A DNA stretch of 50,604 nucleotides from an uncultured Acidimicrobiia bacterium (GCA_903921205.1 CAIXPF010000074.1:1-50604); one strand, 5' to 3'. Shown: positions 16,494 to 24,607, numbered from the stretch's first letter. Numbers and translations are program-made. Notes: generated by a model from the sequence alone, not told the origin.

Positions 16494-17306
16494 TCAGACC
16501 TGGCAATCGCCGCAGCGATAGCACGGCTTGCCCTCGTACTTCTCCACCACGACCGTGCCACGGCAGCGGCGACAGGGCTGGCCGTCGCGACCCCACACCT
16601 CGAGGTTGTCCTGGTACCCGCCCGCCTTGCCGGCGAGGTCGGTGAACCCGTTGGCAGCCGTGGTGGTCCCGCCTGCCTTCAACGCGTCGTGCAGAACCTC
16701 GGCCACCGCCCGGTACAGGCGACGCAGTTCCTGCGAGCCGAGCTTGTCGGCCCGACGGTCCGGGCGAAGCCCGGCCTGCCACAGGATCTCGTCGGCGTAC
16801 AGACCACCGATGCTCTCGACCATCGCCGGCGAGGTGAGCAGCGTCCGCAGCGGGCCACCGTTGCCCACGAAGGCTCGGGCGAACACGACCCACGACACCG
16901 CCTGCTCGGCGAGATCGATGGCCCCGGTCGGGGGCAGCTTGGCGTCGAGTTCCGCCACGGTGAGCAGGTCGAGCTTGGGATCGCCGACCCCTGCAAGGAC
17001 CCGCAGCGGGGTGCCCTGGGTGAAGGCGAACTCCATCCAGGTCGCCTCGTCGCCCTTGGCCCGCCGGATGGCGATGCCGTGGGACACCTCGAGCACCAGA
17101 CGGTCACCGCTGTCGAGGTTCCACACCAGGTTGCCCCGTCGGCGCTTCACCGCGCTGACCTTGGCGCCATCGACTCGACCGAGGTCGGCGGCAGCGGCGC
17201 CCGCCATCAGGCGGTCGTCCTGGATGGTTATGGCCTTGAGCTTGCGGCCGCCAACCTCTCGTTCGGTCTCGCGGCGCAGGGTCTCGATCTCAGGTAGCTC
17301 GAGCAT
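16494..17306 (-). CDS. Fpg/Nei-family DNA-binding protein lacking the catalytic N-terminal proline
   Basis: The 270-residue protein has the whole Fpg/Nei scaffold: an N-terminal MLELPEIETLRRE strand, the helix-two-turn-helix region (GGLYADEILWQAGLRPDR), and a C-terminal zinc finger (PCRRC...CYRCGDCQ). In active Fpg the mature N-terminus is Pro-Glu, the Pro forming the Schiff base; here residue 2 is Leu. The lysine after the RR pair (E. coli Lys57) is also absent, and the HLGMSG loop reads EVSHGI. Glu3 is retained. It overlaps the rnc end by 17 bp, the normal mutM position. It may be a damage-binding or differently acting protein; similar M-[ILF]-E-[LI]-P-E proteins exist in other bacteria, with unsettled function. 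Confidence 0.88.
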   Translation of the reverse strand: MLELPEIETLRRETEREVGGRKLKAITIQDDRLMAGAAAADLGRVDGAKVSAVKRRRGNLVWNLDSGDRLVLEVSHGIAIRRAKGDEATWMEFAFTQGTPLRVLAGVGDPKLDLLTVAELDAKLPPTGAIDLAEQAVSWVVFARAFVGNGGPLRTLLTSPAMVESIGGLYADEILWQAGLRPDRRADKLGSQELRRLYRAVAEVLHDALKAGGTTTAANGFTDLAGKAGGYQDNLEVWGRDGQPCRRCRGTVVVEKYEGKPCYRCGDCQV

Positions 17307-18039
17307 CGACGTCCGTTCTCTCTCCGCGATCGCGGACAAGCTGCGCCCAGGCATGCCGGGCGGCGGCCTGCTGCGCTTGTTTCTTCGATTTGCCGGTACC
17401 GGTACCCATGACGTCCTCACCGACGAGGACCTCGGCGACGAAGTCCTTGTCGTGGTCCGGACCACCATCGGTCATCACGTACCGCAGCGTGCTGCCGGAA
17501 GTTCGCGCCACCAGCTCCTGCAGCCGGGTCTTGTAGTCGTGGACATCACGGCCTTCGGCCGCCCGCACGATGCGGTCCTCGACCAGGCGCAGCACCACCG
17601 CCCGCGCCGCGTCCCAACCGGCATCCACGTACACCGCACCGATCACTGCTTCGACGGCATCCGCAAGGATCGACGGTTTGGCCCGGCCTCCGGTGCCCTC
17701 CTCGCCGCGTCCGAGCAGCAGGCAGGAGCCGAGGTTCAACTCAGCGGCGATCACGGCGAGACTCGCTGAGCTGACGACTGCGGCGCGCATCTTGGCCAGC
17801 GCGCCTTCGGGCAGATCCGGGTAGTGGCGGTAGGCGAAGTCGGTGACCGCAAGGCCGAGCACGGAGTCGCCGAGGAACTCCAGTCGCTCGTTGGACGGCC
17901 CGCTGTGCTCCGCACACCACGATCGGTGCCGGAATGCCTGCTCGAGGATCGACCGGTCGCCGAACCGGTGACCCAACCGGTCACCGAGAGCCTCGAGGTC
18001 CGTCGACGCAACCGCGCTCTCAGCCGATGCGTCCGACAA
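17290..18039 (-). CDS. rnc: Ribonuclease III
   Basis: RNase III cuts double-stranded RNA in rRNA processing and mRNA decay. The catalytic signature NERLEFLGDSVLGL is present with the second acidic cluster in ADAVEAVIGAVYVD. A double-stranded-RNA-binding domain follows (DYKTRLQELVARTSG, GKSKKQAQQAAARHAW). The start is unclear: no ATG is available near the family N-terminus, so TTG at 18039 is chosen (249 residues). It overlaps the acpP stop by 20 bp and has no evident ribosome site, suggesting coupling to acpP. The neighbours acpP upstream and an fpg-like gene downstream match the common actinobacterial order. Confidence 0.93.
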   Translation of the reverse strand: MSDASAESAVASTDLEALGDRLGHRFGDRSILEQAFRHRSWCAEHSGPSNERLEFLGDSVLGLAVTDFAYRHYPDLPEGALAKMRAAVVSSASLAVIAAELNLGSCLLLGRGEEGTGGRAKPSILADAVEAVIGAVYVDAGWDAARAVVLRLVEDRIVRAAEGRDVHDYKTRLQELVARTSGSTLRYVMTDGGPDHDKDFVAEVLVGEDVMGTGTGKSKKQAQQAAARHAWAQLVRDRGERTDVDARAT

Positions 18040-18277
18040 CGTAGTCGACAGCGTCGCGCACGGTCTTGAGGTCCTCGAGGTCGTCGTCCTCGATCCGGAA
18101 CCCCACGGTGCGCTCCGACAGCTCTTCTTCGATGGCCTCGACCAGCTCGATGAGCGCCAACGAATCGGCGTCGAGGTCGTCACGGAAGGACGCGCCCTCC
18201 TCGATGGCATCGGGTTCGATCTCCAGGATGTCGGCCAGGCGGTCGCGGATGATGGCGAACACCTCCGCCCGTGACAC
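18020..18277 (-). CDS. acpP: Acyl carrier protein
   Basis: A short acidic protein of 85 residues with the phosphopantetheine attachment motif DLDADSLALIELV, the Ser carrying the prosthetic group that holds growing acyl chains in fatty-acid synthesis. The GTG at 18277 is chosen because AAGGA lies 4-5 nt upstream; another GTG at 18310, with GGAG upstream, would add 11 residues. It lies between plsX and rnc, as in many bacteria, linking lipid and RNA functions in one operon. Confidence 0.94.
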   Translation of the reverse strand: MSRAEVFAIIRDRLADILEIEPDAIEEGASFRDDLDADSLALIELVEAIEEELSERTVGFRIEDDDLEDLKTVRDAVDYVVGRIG

Positions 18278-18403
18278 GGGTCCTTGGGTCAAGTGGGTCT
18301 CGGCAGGCACACACAGCTCCGTTTCTGGTCCGCTCGGCGACGCCGGACCGGATGGCCGCACGGGCCGACCGGAACGGCGCTGCTCGATCAGAGCCGGCTG
18401 ATA

Positions 18404-19477
18404 CTAATCGTCATCGCCCGCATCGCCGGGGCTCGCCCCGGCGGAGGACGCCATGTTCGTGAGGGCTCCGACCGCGTCGGCGAGGACCATCTCCTGCGCC
18501 AAGGTGACGGCATTGCACAGGGCTTGGGCCGAGGACGAACCGTGACTGATGATGCACACCCCTCGGACCCCGAGCAGCATTCCGCCCCCGGCGTTCTCGG
18601 GGTCGAGCTCGGCGTGGAGCCGACGGGCGGCCGCCAGCACCAGCTCATCGCCGTCGGCCAGCAGTTCCATGGTCTTCACCATGCCGATCAGCGCACCCTC
18701 GAGCGACTTGAGCGCCACGTTGCCGGTGAAGCCGTCGGCCACCGCCACGTCGACATCGGTCGACATCAGGTCGCGGCCCTCGACATTGCCGATGAACCGG
18801 GCCCCCGGCGCCGACAGCCATGCGTCGTCGGCGGTCATCAGCCGCTGGGTCTCCTTCACGAGCTGGTTACCCTTCGCCGATTCCTCGCCGATGGACAACA
18901 GCCCGATGCGGGGCACGGCGGTGCCGAAGCGCAGCCGGGAGTACACCGCACCCATCTGGCCGAACTGCACCAGCCAGTCGGGCTGGCAGTCGGCATTGGC
19001 ACCGGCGTCGAGCAACACCGTCGGCACACCACCGGGGGTGGCGATCGGGATGGCGATCGCCGGCCGGGAGACCCCCCGGATACGACCCATCCGGAGCAAC
19101 GCCGCGGCCATGGCGGCGCCGGTGTTGCCCGCGCTGACCATTGCCGAGGCCCTGCCGTCGCGCACCGCCTCGGCGCAGCGGACCATGGAGGAGTCCTTCA
19201 GGCGCCGCACGGACGAACCTGGGTCGGCGTCCATGGCGATGACCTCACTGGCGGCCACCACCGGGACGTCGCCGGTGTCCCCGAGTTCGTCGGGCCGGCC
19301 GACCAGGACCACCGGTACGCCTTCGGCGAGCGCCAGGCGAGCGCCGGCCACGATGGCTCCGGGCGCGTCGTCACCCCCCATCGCATCGATGGCGATGGGG
19401 AGATGCCCGACACGCGCCGACAGCTCCGCTATCGCGGGGCTGAGCTCGGCGAAGGTCTGGACGGTGCCGGTGCTCAC
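18404..19477 (-). CDS. plsX: Phosphate acyltransferase PlsX
   Basis: PlsX converts acyl-ACP and phosphate to acyl-phosphate, the first committed step of phospholipid synthesis through PlsY. Family motifs are IAIDAMGGDDAPGAIVAGA at the N-terminus, MVSAGNTGAAMAAAL, and VADGFTGNVALK. The GTG at 19477 gives 357 residues, with about 28 extra residues before the core; no strong ribosome site is visible, and the frame is open further upstream through rpmF. The next gene encodes its substrate carrier AcpP, and rpmF precedes it by 34 bp. Confidence 0.94.
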   Translation of the reverse strand: MSTGTVQTFAELSPAIAELSARVGHLPIAIDAMGGDDAPGAIVAGARLALAEGVPVVLVGRPDELGDTGDVPVVAASEVIAMDADPGSSVRRLKDSSMVRCAEAVRDGRASAMVSAGNTGAAMAAALLRMGRIRGVSRPAIAIPIATPGGVPTVLLDAGANADCQPDWLVQFGQMGAVYSRLRFGTAVPRIGLLSIGEESAKGNQLVKETQRLMTADDAWLSAPGARFIGNVEGRDLMSTDVDVAVADGFTGNVALKSLEGALIGMVKTMELLADGDELVLAAARRLHAELDPENAGGGMLLGVRGVCIISHGSSSAQALCNAVTLAQEMVLADAVGALTNMASSAGASPGDAGDDD

Positions 19478-19511
19478 CGGTTCGGGCCGCAGCTGGTCAG
19501 CGGATCGACGA

Positions 19512-19691
19512 TCAGCTGATCTCGATGGCCTGACGGCCGCCGTACCAGCCACAGGCGCGACACACGACGTGCGGCGTCTTGGCGGATCCACAGCGCGGGC
19601 ACACGCTGCGGGCCGGCAGGCCGAGCTTCCACGCCGCAGCGCGACGGCTGCGGGTCTTGGCCTTGGAGGTTTTTCTCTTTGGGACGGGCAT
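19512..19691 (-). CDS. rpmF: 50S ribosomal protein bL32 (zinc-binding form)
   Basis: A 59-residue basic protein starting MPVPKRKTSKAKTRSRR, the unmistakable bL32 N-terminus. Two zinc-binding pairs, CPRC and CRAC, are intact, so this is the Zn-containing form. The ATG at 19691 has AGGA about 9 nt upstream. It lies between the DUF177 gene and plsX, a strongly conserved order. A TATGAT hexamer about 55 nt upstream probably drives it together with plsX-acpP-rnc. Confidence 0.97.
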   Translation of the reverse strand: MPVPKRKTSKAKTRSRRAAAWKLGLPARSVCPRCGSAKTPHVVCRACGWYGGRQAIEIS

Positions 19692-19746
19692 GACGTCGAT
19701 CCTCGTACGCGGTCAGCGGGCCCGATCGGGCGGGCACGAGCGCTCG

Positions 19747-19752
19747 ATCATA
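19747..19752 (-). promoter_or_regulatory. Candidate -10 element of rpmF
   Basis: TATGAT on the minus strand is one mismatch from the TATAAT consensus. It lies in the 94-bp gap between the DUF177 gene and rpmF and would give a leader of about 48 nt. The -35 region is poor. Confidence 0.5.
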
Positions 19753-19785
19753 GCCCGGTCGGGACGCCGTGGCGATCTCGAATCG

Positions 19786-20349
19786 TCAGCGGTCGAGTTG
19801 GAGTTGGTCGAGAGCCGCCCAGCGGGGGTCGCGCGGCGGCTCGTTCCGGTCGGGTTGCGCCTCGGTCTCGCGGCCGACCTCGGGGTCGGCCGCCTCGCCT
19901 TCGGGCACCTCGGCCATGGCCGGGAACCGCTCCGGGGCGGGGCCCGGGCAATCGGCGCGGCACAACGGTGCCAGGGGCAACGACAGCAGCACGGCGTCGC
20001 GCACGAGCGGCACGACATCGATGTGCTCGGAGACCAGCGGATAAGTCTCACCCTCGGTCGGGCGGGGCTCGAAGATCTCCCGGATGGTTGCCTCGACCGG
20101 CTGATCGAACGGCTCGAGGCAGCGCCGACAGTTGCACGACGCCACAGCTCGGACCGTGCCGGTGGCGACCACGGCGGTGCCTGTGGCCTCGAGCACGAGG
20201 TCGATCACGATCTCGGAGTCGGCCGGCACCGCCGCATCACCGACCCGCAACTCGTCGAGCCATGCCGAACGTTGCAGCGGGTGCTGCACCCCGGCCCGGC
20301 GCAGGACCTGCGCCACGCTGATGAGAATGGACTCTCGCTGCCCGGTCAC
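19786..20349 (-). CDS. DUF177 / YceD family protein
   Basis: A 187-residue member of the YceD family, encoded immediately before rpmF as almost everywhere in bacteria. Members are linked to 23S rRNA accumulation and L32 metabolism. The core motif VRAVASCNCRRCLEPFDQPV is present with its cysteines, and an acidic C-terminal tail follows (ERFPAMAEVPEGEAADPEV). The GTG at 20349 is chosen for the GGAG 9 nt upstream. The open frame further upstream overlaps the SepIVA-like gene and lacks family similarity. Confidence 0.9.
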   Translation of the reverse strand: MTGQRESILISVAQVLRRAGVQHPLQRSAWLDELRVGDAAVPADSEIVIDLVLEATGTAVVATGTVRAVASCNCRRCLEPFDQPVEATIREIFEPRPTEGETYPLVSEHIDVVPLVRDAVLLSLPLAPLCRADCPGPAPERFPAMAEVPEGEAADPEVGRETEAQPDRNEPPRDPRWAALDQLQLDR

Positions 20350-20416
20350 GATGACGGCTCCGTGGAGGTAGGGCGACGCCGGATGGTCGACCGCGTCGCG
20401 CCGGCGAGGACGACGA

Positions 20417-21028
20417 TCAGGCCTGGTCCTGGTCGAAGAACCCGGCGGGCTCGTCGCCCAGGGCGTTCTTGCGTGGGTCGTCGCCGTCATCGGCGAACGG
20501 GTCGGTGGCCCGGCTCGAGCTGAGCTGCAGCTTCTCCCGGCCCTGGGCCACCAGCTTCATGGTGCGCTCGAGCACGATCTCGAAGCTCCCGAGCTTCTTG
20601 TCGCAGTAGTCCTCGCACTCGAGGCGCATCCGCCGGGCGTCGCCCTCTGCTGCGTCGATCAGGGCGCGGGCACGCGACTCGGCAGCACGTACGACCTCGG
20701 TGCGCTGCACCATCTGCTCGGCACGCGCCCGGGCCCGGGCGACCAGTTCCTCGCCATCGGCGCGGGCCTTGGCGAGGAACTCGGTGCGTTCCTTCAGCAA
20801 CCAGCGCGACTCGCGCAGCTCATCGGGGAAATGGTCGAGGGCCTGGTCGAGCAGGAGCAGGATCTCCTCCCGGTTGATCATCGCCGAGGTGGACAGCGGA
20901 ACCGGGCGGGCGGCCTCGATGAGATCGCGAACCCGATGCAACAACTGCTCGGTCTCGGTCCGCGGCGGCTCGCCGATGTCGCCGAGCGGGTCCTCGTCGC
21001 GGTAGTGCTCGAAGTCGTTGTCGGTCAC
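20417..21028 (-). CDS. SepIVA-like / DivIVA-type coiled coil protein
   Basis: A 203-residue acidic protein dominated by an alpha-helical coiled coil (about 45-170: REEILLLLDQALDHFPDEL, then long Ala/Glu/Arg runs), with no membrane segment. In mycobacteria the equivalent gene between coaD and the DUF177-rnc genes encodes SepIVA, a DivIVA-like septation factor, so position and architecture support the same role. It overlaps coaD by 4 bp and is the third gene of an rsmD-coaD-sepIVA unit. An F-type ATP synthase b-like annotation is common for such helices but not supported by context. Confidence 0.75.
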   Translation of the reverse strand: MTDNDFEHYRDEDPLGDIGEPPRTETEQLLHRVRDLIEAARPVPLSTSAMINREEILLLLDQALDHFPDELRESRWLLKERTEFLAKARADGEELVARARARAEQMVQRTEVVRAAESRARALIDAAEGDARRMRLECEDYCDKKLGSFEIVLERTMKLVAQGREKLQLSSSRATDPFADDGDDPRKNALGDEPAGFFDQDQA

Positions 21029-21540
21029 GTCGATCCACGTCCAGGGTCAGCCGGCGTTCCGAACGCCTCCGCCAAGGCTTGGGCCACCGGCAGCGGCACC
21101 ATCGAGGCCACACTACCCCCGAGGCGGGCGATCTCCCGGATGAGGCTGGACGCCAGATGACCATGCTCGGGAGCGGTCGGGACGAACAGGGTGGGGATGT
21201 TGGCCATGGCCTGGTTCATGTGGGCCATCTGGACCTCGGACTCGAAGTCCACCAAGCCGCGCAGGCCCTTGACGATGGCATCCGCACCGACCGCAGAGGC
21301 CAGTTCCACGACCAGACCCGATCCGACTGCCGTCTCGACGTTGGGCAGATGCGACACCGACTGCTCGATCAACCGGCGGCGTTGTTCGAGGCTGAAGGGG
21401 TCGGGCGCCTTGTTCGGGTTGCCCACGGCGGCGACGACCACGCGGTCGAAGGTGGCAGCCACGATCTCGATGATGCGGACATGGCCGTGATGAATGGGGT
21501 TGAAACTGCCCGGGACCAAAGCGGTCGCCACGGTGCTCAC
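21025..21540 (-). CDS. coaD: Phosphopantetheine adenylyltransferase
   Basis: CoaD transfers AMP to 4'-phosphopantetheine in coenzyme A synthesis. The 171-residue protein has the nucleotidyltransferase motif VPGSFNPIHHGH (HxGH at 17-20), KGLRGLVDFESEVQMAHMN and the SSLIREI motif (ISSTxIR in relatives). The opening GSFNPIHHGH looks partly NadD-like, but KGLRxxxDFExExQMAxxN is characteristic of CoaD. It overlaps rsmD upstream and the SepIVA-like gene downstream by 4 bp, so the three are coupled. Confidence 0.94.
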   Translation of the reverse strand: MSTVATALVPGSFNPIHHGHVRIIEIVAATFDRVVVAAVGNPNKAPDPFSLEQRRRLIEQSVSHLPNVETAVGSGLVVELASAVGADAIVKGLRGLVDFESEVQMAHMNQAMANIPTLFVPTAPEHGHLASSLIREIARLGGSVASMVPLPVAQALAEAFGTPADPGRGST

Positions 21541-22085
21541 TCCTGTTCGGCGGAAACGGCTGCGGCAGGACCTCCCCGCCGAGCGAGGACGACCACCGTA
21601 GACCCGTACCGCTTGCTGCGGACGATTTCCCAGCCGTCGGGCAGGGCCACCTCACGGTCGCTCTCGAGCACGGCCCAGTCCGCCGGCAGCCCGACGAGCA
21701 GGTCGTGCCAGCCGTCGAACCGGTACGGCGGATCGCAGAAGGCCACGTCGAAGCGGTCCTCGCCCGACCACGGAGCCGTCGCATCGCCACCCCGCACGGT
21801 GGCCCGACCCTGGAAGCCGGTGGCCCGCAGGTTCTCGGCGATCACCCGTCGGGACGCTGCGTCGTGGTCGACGAAGACAGCCTCGGCAGCCCCGCGTGAC
21901 AACGCCTCCACCCCCAACGCCCCCGAGCCGGCGAACAGGTCGACCACCCGTGCCCCGTGCAGGTCGAACTGGCTGCCGAGCGCGTTGAAGATCGCCTCAC
22001 GGACGCGGTCGGTCGTGGGACGGGTTGCCGAACCCTTGGGGGCACGTAACGGCCGACCACGGGCCTCGCCGGCGATGACACGCAT
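21537..22085 (-). CDS. rsmD: 16S rRNA (guanine966-N2)-methyltransferase RsmD
   Basis: RsmD methylates G966 of 16S rRNA. The 182-residue protein starts MRVIAGEARGRPLRAPKG, with TRPTTDRVREAIFN, the SAM-binding motif VVDLFAGSGALGVEALSRG, and the catalytic DPPY in FCDPPYRFDGW. The ATG at 22085 matches the family N-terminus, and TACCGT lies 7 nt before it, indicating a leaderless start. coaD follows with a 4-bp overlap, as in many bacteria. Confidence 0.95.
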   Translation of the reverse strand: MRVIAGEARGRPLRAPKGSATRPTTDRVREAIFNALGSQFDLHGARVVDLFAGSGALGVEALSRGAAEAVFVDHDAASRRVIAENLRATGFQGRATVRGGDATAPWSGEDRFDVAFCDPPYRFDGWHDLLVGLPADWAVLESDREVALPDGWEIVRSKRYGSTVVVLARRGGPAAAVSAEQE

Positions 22086-22092
22086 TGCCGGA

Positions 22093-22098
22093 ACGGTA
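22093..22098 (-). promoter_or_regulatory. Candidate -10 element of rsmD-coaD-sepIVA operon (leaderless)
   Basis: TACCGT on the minus strand lies 7 nt before the rsmD ATG. It is divergent from the TAGCGT of the zinc-ribbon gene 55 bp away. Confidence 0.5.
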
Positions 22099-22134
22099 CA
22101 GGCCGATCGGGGACCTCGGTTCGACTGCGGCAGG

Positions 22135-22169
22135 AGCGTCCCGGCGTGGCAGTAGCGTCCCGGCGTGGC
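22135..22169 (+). repeat. Tandem 19-bp duplication covering a translation start
   Basis: AGCGTCCCGGCGTGGC occurs at 22135-22150 and again at 22154-22169. Each copy carries a GTG (22146 and 22165), but only the second is preceded by TA, making TAGCGT, and only the second opens the zinc-ribbon frame. Confidence 0.8.
22153..22158 (+). promoter_or_regulatory. Candidate -10 element of the zinc-ribbon gene (leaderless)
   Basis: TAGCGT lies 6 nt before the GTG at 22165. The copy upstream in the duplication reads GAGCGT and would not serve. Confidence 0.45.
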
Positions 22170-22329
22170 CATTCCGAGCGTCATCACCTGTATCGACTGC
22201 GGTGGACCGTGCACCCTGCTGTCCCTCGAGCCGGAATCGGGGTGGCACGCCGGCGACAACCTGGTCTACCGGTGTCGCGACTGTCACGACCGCTGGGACA
22301 TCGAGGTCCACGAGGACGACCTGGCCTGA
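22165..22329 (+). CDS. Small zinc-ribbon protein (54 aa)
   Basis: A 54-residue frame, too short for most ORF filters, reading MAIPSVITCIDCGG and ending in an acidic tail. It has two Cys pairs, C9-x2-C12 and C37-x2-C40 (YRCRDCHDRW), a complete treble of zinc-ribbon knuckles. There is no ribosome site; TAGCGT sits 6 nt upstream, pointing to a leaderless mRNA. Codon third positions are strongly GC, like neighbouring genes. It is transcribed towards recG and away from rsmD. Function is unknown; small zinc ribbons often bind nucleic acid or partner proteins. Confidence 0.7.
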   Translation: MAIPSVITCIDCGGPCTLLSLEPESGWHAGDNLVYRCRDCHDRWDIEVHEDDLA

Positions 22330-22389
22330 CCACGACGGGCAGCGGCGGGCAGCGGCGGGGCCCGAGCAACCCGCCACCGGGTCGGTGCG

Positions 22390-24570
22390 TCAGCTCTTGA
22401 GCAGGAAATCGGTGTCGGCCTCGCCGAGCACCGTGCGGACCTCGTCGTCGAGCAACGGGTGGGCCTGCAGCGTTCCCCGGTCGTCGACCAGCTCGAGGGC
22501 CACCTGACGAGCCACGGCGACCAGCTCGCGGTCCCGGCGCAGCGAAGCCAGCTTCAGGTCGTTGCGGCCCTTCTGGCGTTCGCCCATCAGCGTGCCCTCG
22601 CCACGAAGGTCGAGATCGACCTCGGCGAGCTCGAACCCGTCGGTGCTTCGCACCAGAGCGGTCAGACGCTCCCCCGCTACCGCCTGGGCCCCCTCGGGGT
22701 CCTCGAGGTGGGCCACCAGGAAGCAGGTGCTGCGATGGCGTCCACGCCCGACCCGACCCCGCAGCTGGTGCAACTGGGCGATCCCGAAGCGATCTGCGTC
22801 GAGGATCACCATCACCGTGGCGTTGGGGACGTCGACCCCGACCTCGATGACCGTGGTGGCCACCAACACATCGAGCTCACCCCGCCGGAACGCTTCCATG
22901 ACCGCGTCCTTCTCGGAGGAAGCGAGCCGGCCGTGCAGCAACCCGAGCCGCAACCCTGCCAGCTCCTCCTCGCCGAGACGGGCGAAGGTGGCCTCGGCAG
23001 AGGAAACCTCGAGCTTGTCGCTGTCCTCGACCAGCGGGGTCACCACATAGGCCTGGCGCCCCTCGGCGACCTGGTCGCGCACGGTGGCCCACGCCTCGGC
23101 CTCCTCGACGACGTCACGCGCCCAGACGGTGTCGATCGGGGTCCGGCCCGGGGGCAGCTCGTCGAGGACCGAGACATCGAGATCGCCGTACACCGTCATG
23201 GCCGCAGTCCGCGGGATCGGCGTCGCCGTCATGACCAACACGTCGGGTACGACCCCGTCCCGGTTGCGGTCCCGCAGCGCTGCGCGTTGCTCGACGCCGA
23301 AGCGATGCTGCTCGTCGATGACCACCGCCCCGAGGCGGGCGAACTCAACGCCCTCCTGGATGAGCGCGTGGGTCCCCACCAGCAGATCGACCCCACCTTC
23401 GGCCAACGCCCCCAGGATCCGACGCCGCTCGGCGCTACCGGTGCGATGGGTCAACAGCTCCACCCTCAGCGGTCGTTCGCCGAGCAGCGAGGCCGGATCG
23501 GGCACCGTCAGCTCGGCCACCAGCCGCCGCACGCCCACACCGTGCTGCTCGGCAAGAACCTCGGTCGGAGCCATCAAGGCACCCTGGTGACCGCCCTGCA
23601 CCGCCATGACCAGGGTTGCGACGGCGACCAGGGTCTTTCCTGCCCCGACGTCGCCCTGCAGCAGACGGTGCATCGGCAACGGCCGGGCCAGGTCGACCGC
23701 GATCTCCTCGATGACCCGCTGTTGCGCCCCGGTGAGCGGGAACGGCAGGCCGCCCAGGAAGGCCTCGAGCAGCGGCCCGCTGGTCTGGTGGGCGATGCCC
23801 TGGGCGGCATGCTCGAGCTGGCGTTTCCGCTGGACCAGCGCGAGTTGGACCCGCAGCAGCTCGTCGAAGGCAAGTCGCCGACGGGCCAACTGCATCGCCG
23901 CCATGGATTCGGGGGCGTGGATCGCCCGCAACGCCTCGCCACGTCCGGCGAGCTCGAGGCGCTGGCGTATCTGTGCCGGCAACGGGTCTGCGAAGCCGCG
24001 CCGACTTTCCGCCCGGCGTAGAGCCTCCTCGACGAGGTCCCCGATCTCCCACGTCGACAGCCCCGCCTTGTCCGACTGCGGGTAGATGGGGACGATGCGG
24101 CCGGTGCGGTCACCGATCAGATCGACGATCGGCGAGGTCATCTGCCGGGCGCCGCGGAACACGTCGAGTTTGCCGTAGACCACCACCAGCGAACCCGGGG
24201 GTAGTTGGCGCTCGCGCCACGCCTGGCCGAAGAAGGTCACACCGAGCGAGGTACCCCGCCCGTCGACACAGCGCACCGTGGTCATCGCCTGACCGCGCTT
24301 GGTACGACGCGTGGTGACCTGTTCGACCTTGACCACCACGGTGGCCTGCTCCCCCGGCTGCAACTCCGAGACCAGCGCTTCCCGGGTCCGGTCGACGTAA
24401 CGGCGGGGGTAATGGGTGATGAGGTCGAGGACCGATTCGATACCGAGCTGCGCCAAGGCATCGGTCTTCTTCGGGCCGACACCCCGCAGCACGCCGGCGG
24501 GCATCGCCGCGAAGTCACGCAGCGTGAGAGGCTCTTGGTCCCTGCCCGCGGTGTCGGGCGCCGACGTCAT
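22390..24570 (-). CDS. recG: ATP-dependent DNA helicase RecG
   Basis: RecG remodels stalled replication forks and Holliday junctions. The 726-residue protein has an N-terminal wedge domain with an OB fold (GEQATVVVKVEQVTTRRTK, DGRGTSLGVTFFGQAW), Walker A GDVGAGKT, the DExH-box IDEQHRFGVEQR, MTATPIPRTAAM, and the C-terminal helicase motif QLRGRVGRGRHRS. Length is standard. A TAATCT hexamer 8 nt before the ATG indicates a near-leaderless mRNA. It is divergent from the cold-shock-like gene. Confidence 0.97.
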   Translation of the reverse strand: MTSAPDTAGRDQEPLTLRDFAAMPAGVLRGVGPKKTDALAQLGIESVLDLITHYPRRYVDRTREALVSELQPGEQATVVVKVEQVTTRRTKRGQAMTTVRCVDGRGTSLGVTFFGQAWRERQLPPGSLVVVYGKLDVFRGARQMTSPIVDLIGDRTGRIVPIYPQSDKAGLSTWEIGDLVEEALRRAESRRGFADPLPAQIRQRLELAGRGEALRAIHAPESMAAMQLARRRLAFDELLRVQLALVQRKRQLEHAAQGIAHQTSGPLLEAFLGGLPFPLTGAQQRVIEEIAVDLARPLPMHRLLQGDVGAGKTLVAVATLVMAVQGGHQGALMAPTEVLAEQHGVGVRRLVAELTVPDPASLLGERPLRVELLTHRTGSAERRRILGALAEGGVDLLVGTHALIQEGVEFARLGAVVIDEQHRFGVEQRAALRDRNRDGVVPDVLVMTATPIPRTAAMTVYGDLDVSVLDELPPGRTPIDTVWARDVVEEAEAWATVRDQVAEGRQAYVVTPLVEDSDKLEVSSAEATFARLGEEELAGLRLGLLHGRLASSEKDAVMEAFRRGELDVLVATTVIEVGVDVPNATVMVILDADRFGIAQLHQLRGRVGRGRHRSTCFLVAHLEDPEGAQAVAGERLTALVRSTDGFELAEVDLDLRGEGTLMGERQKGRNDLKLASLRRDRELVAVARQVALELVDDRGTLQAHPLLDDEVRTVLGEADTDFLLKS

Positions 24571-24578
24571 CGGGACGG

Positions 24579-24584
24579 AGATTA
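24579..24584 (-). promoter_or_regulatory. Candidate -10 element of recG (leaderless)
   Basis: TAATCT on the minus strand lies 8 nt before the recG ATG, only 23 bp from the divergent TAGCCT of the next gene, so the two promoters overlap back to back. Confidence 0.5.
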
Positions 24585-24607
24585 GCGGGCGGCGCCGAGC
24601 GGGGGGG

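Noticed and set aside
22330-22389. Short CGGGCAGCGG direct repeat between the zinc-ribbon gene and recG
   Set aside because: Two short copies in a GC-rich convergent gap, explained by base composition or a weak terminator.
22146-22400. 84-codon frame starting at the first GTG of the 19-bp duplication
   Set aside because: Its product is Arg/Pro/Gly-rich without motifs and it runs into the 3' end of recG; the frame from 22165 encodes two Cys pairs instead.
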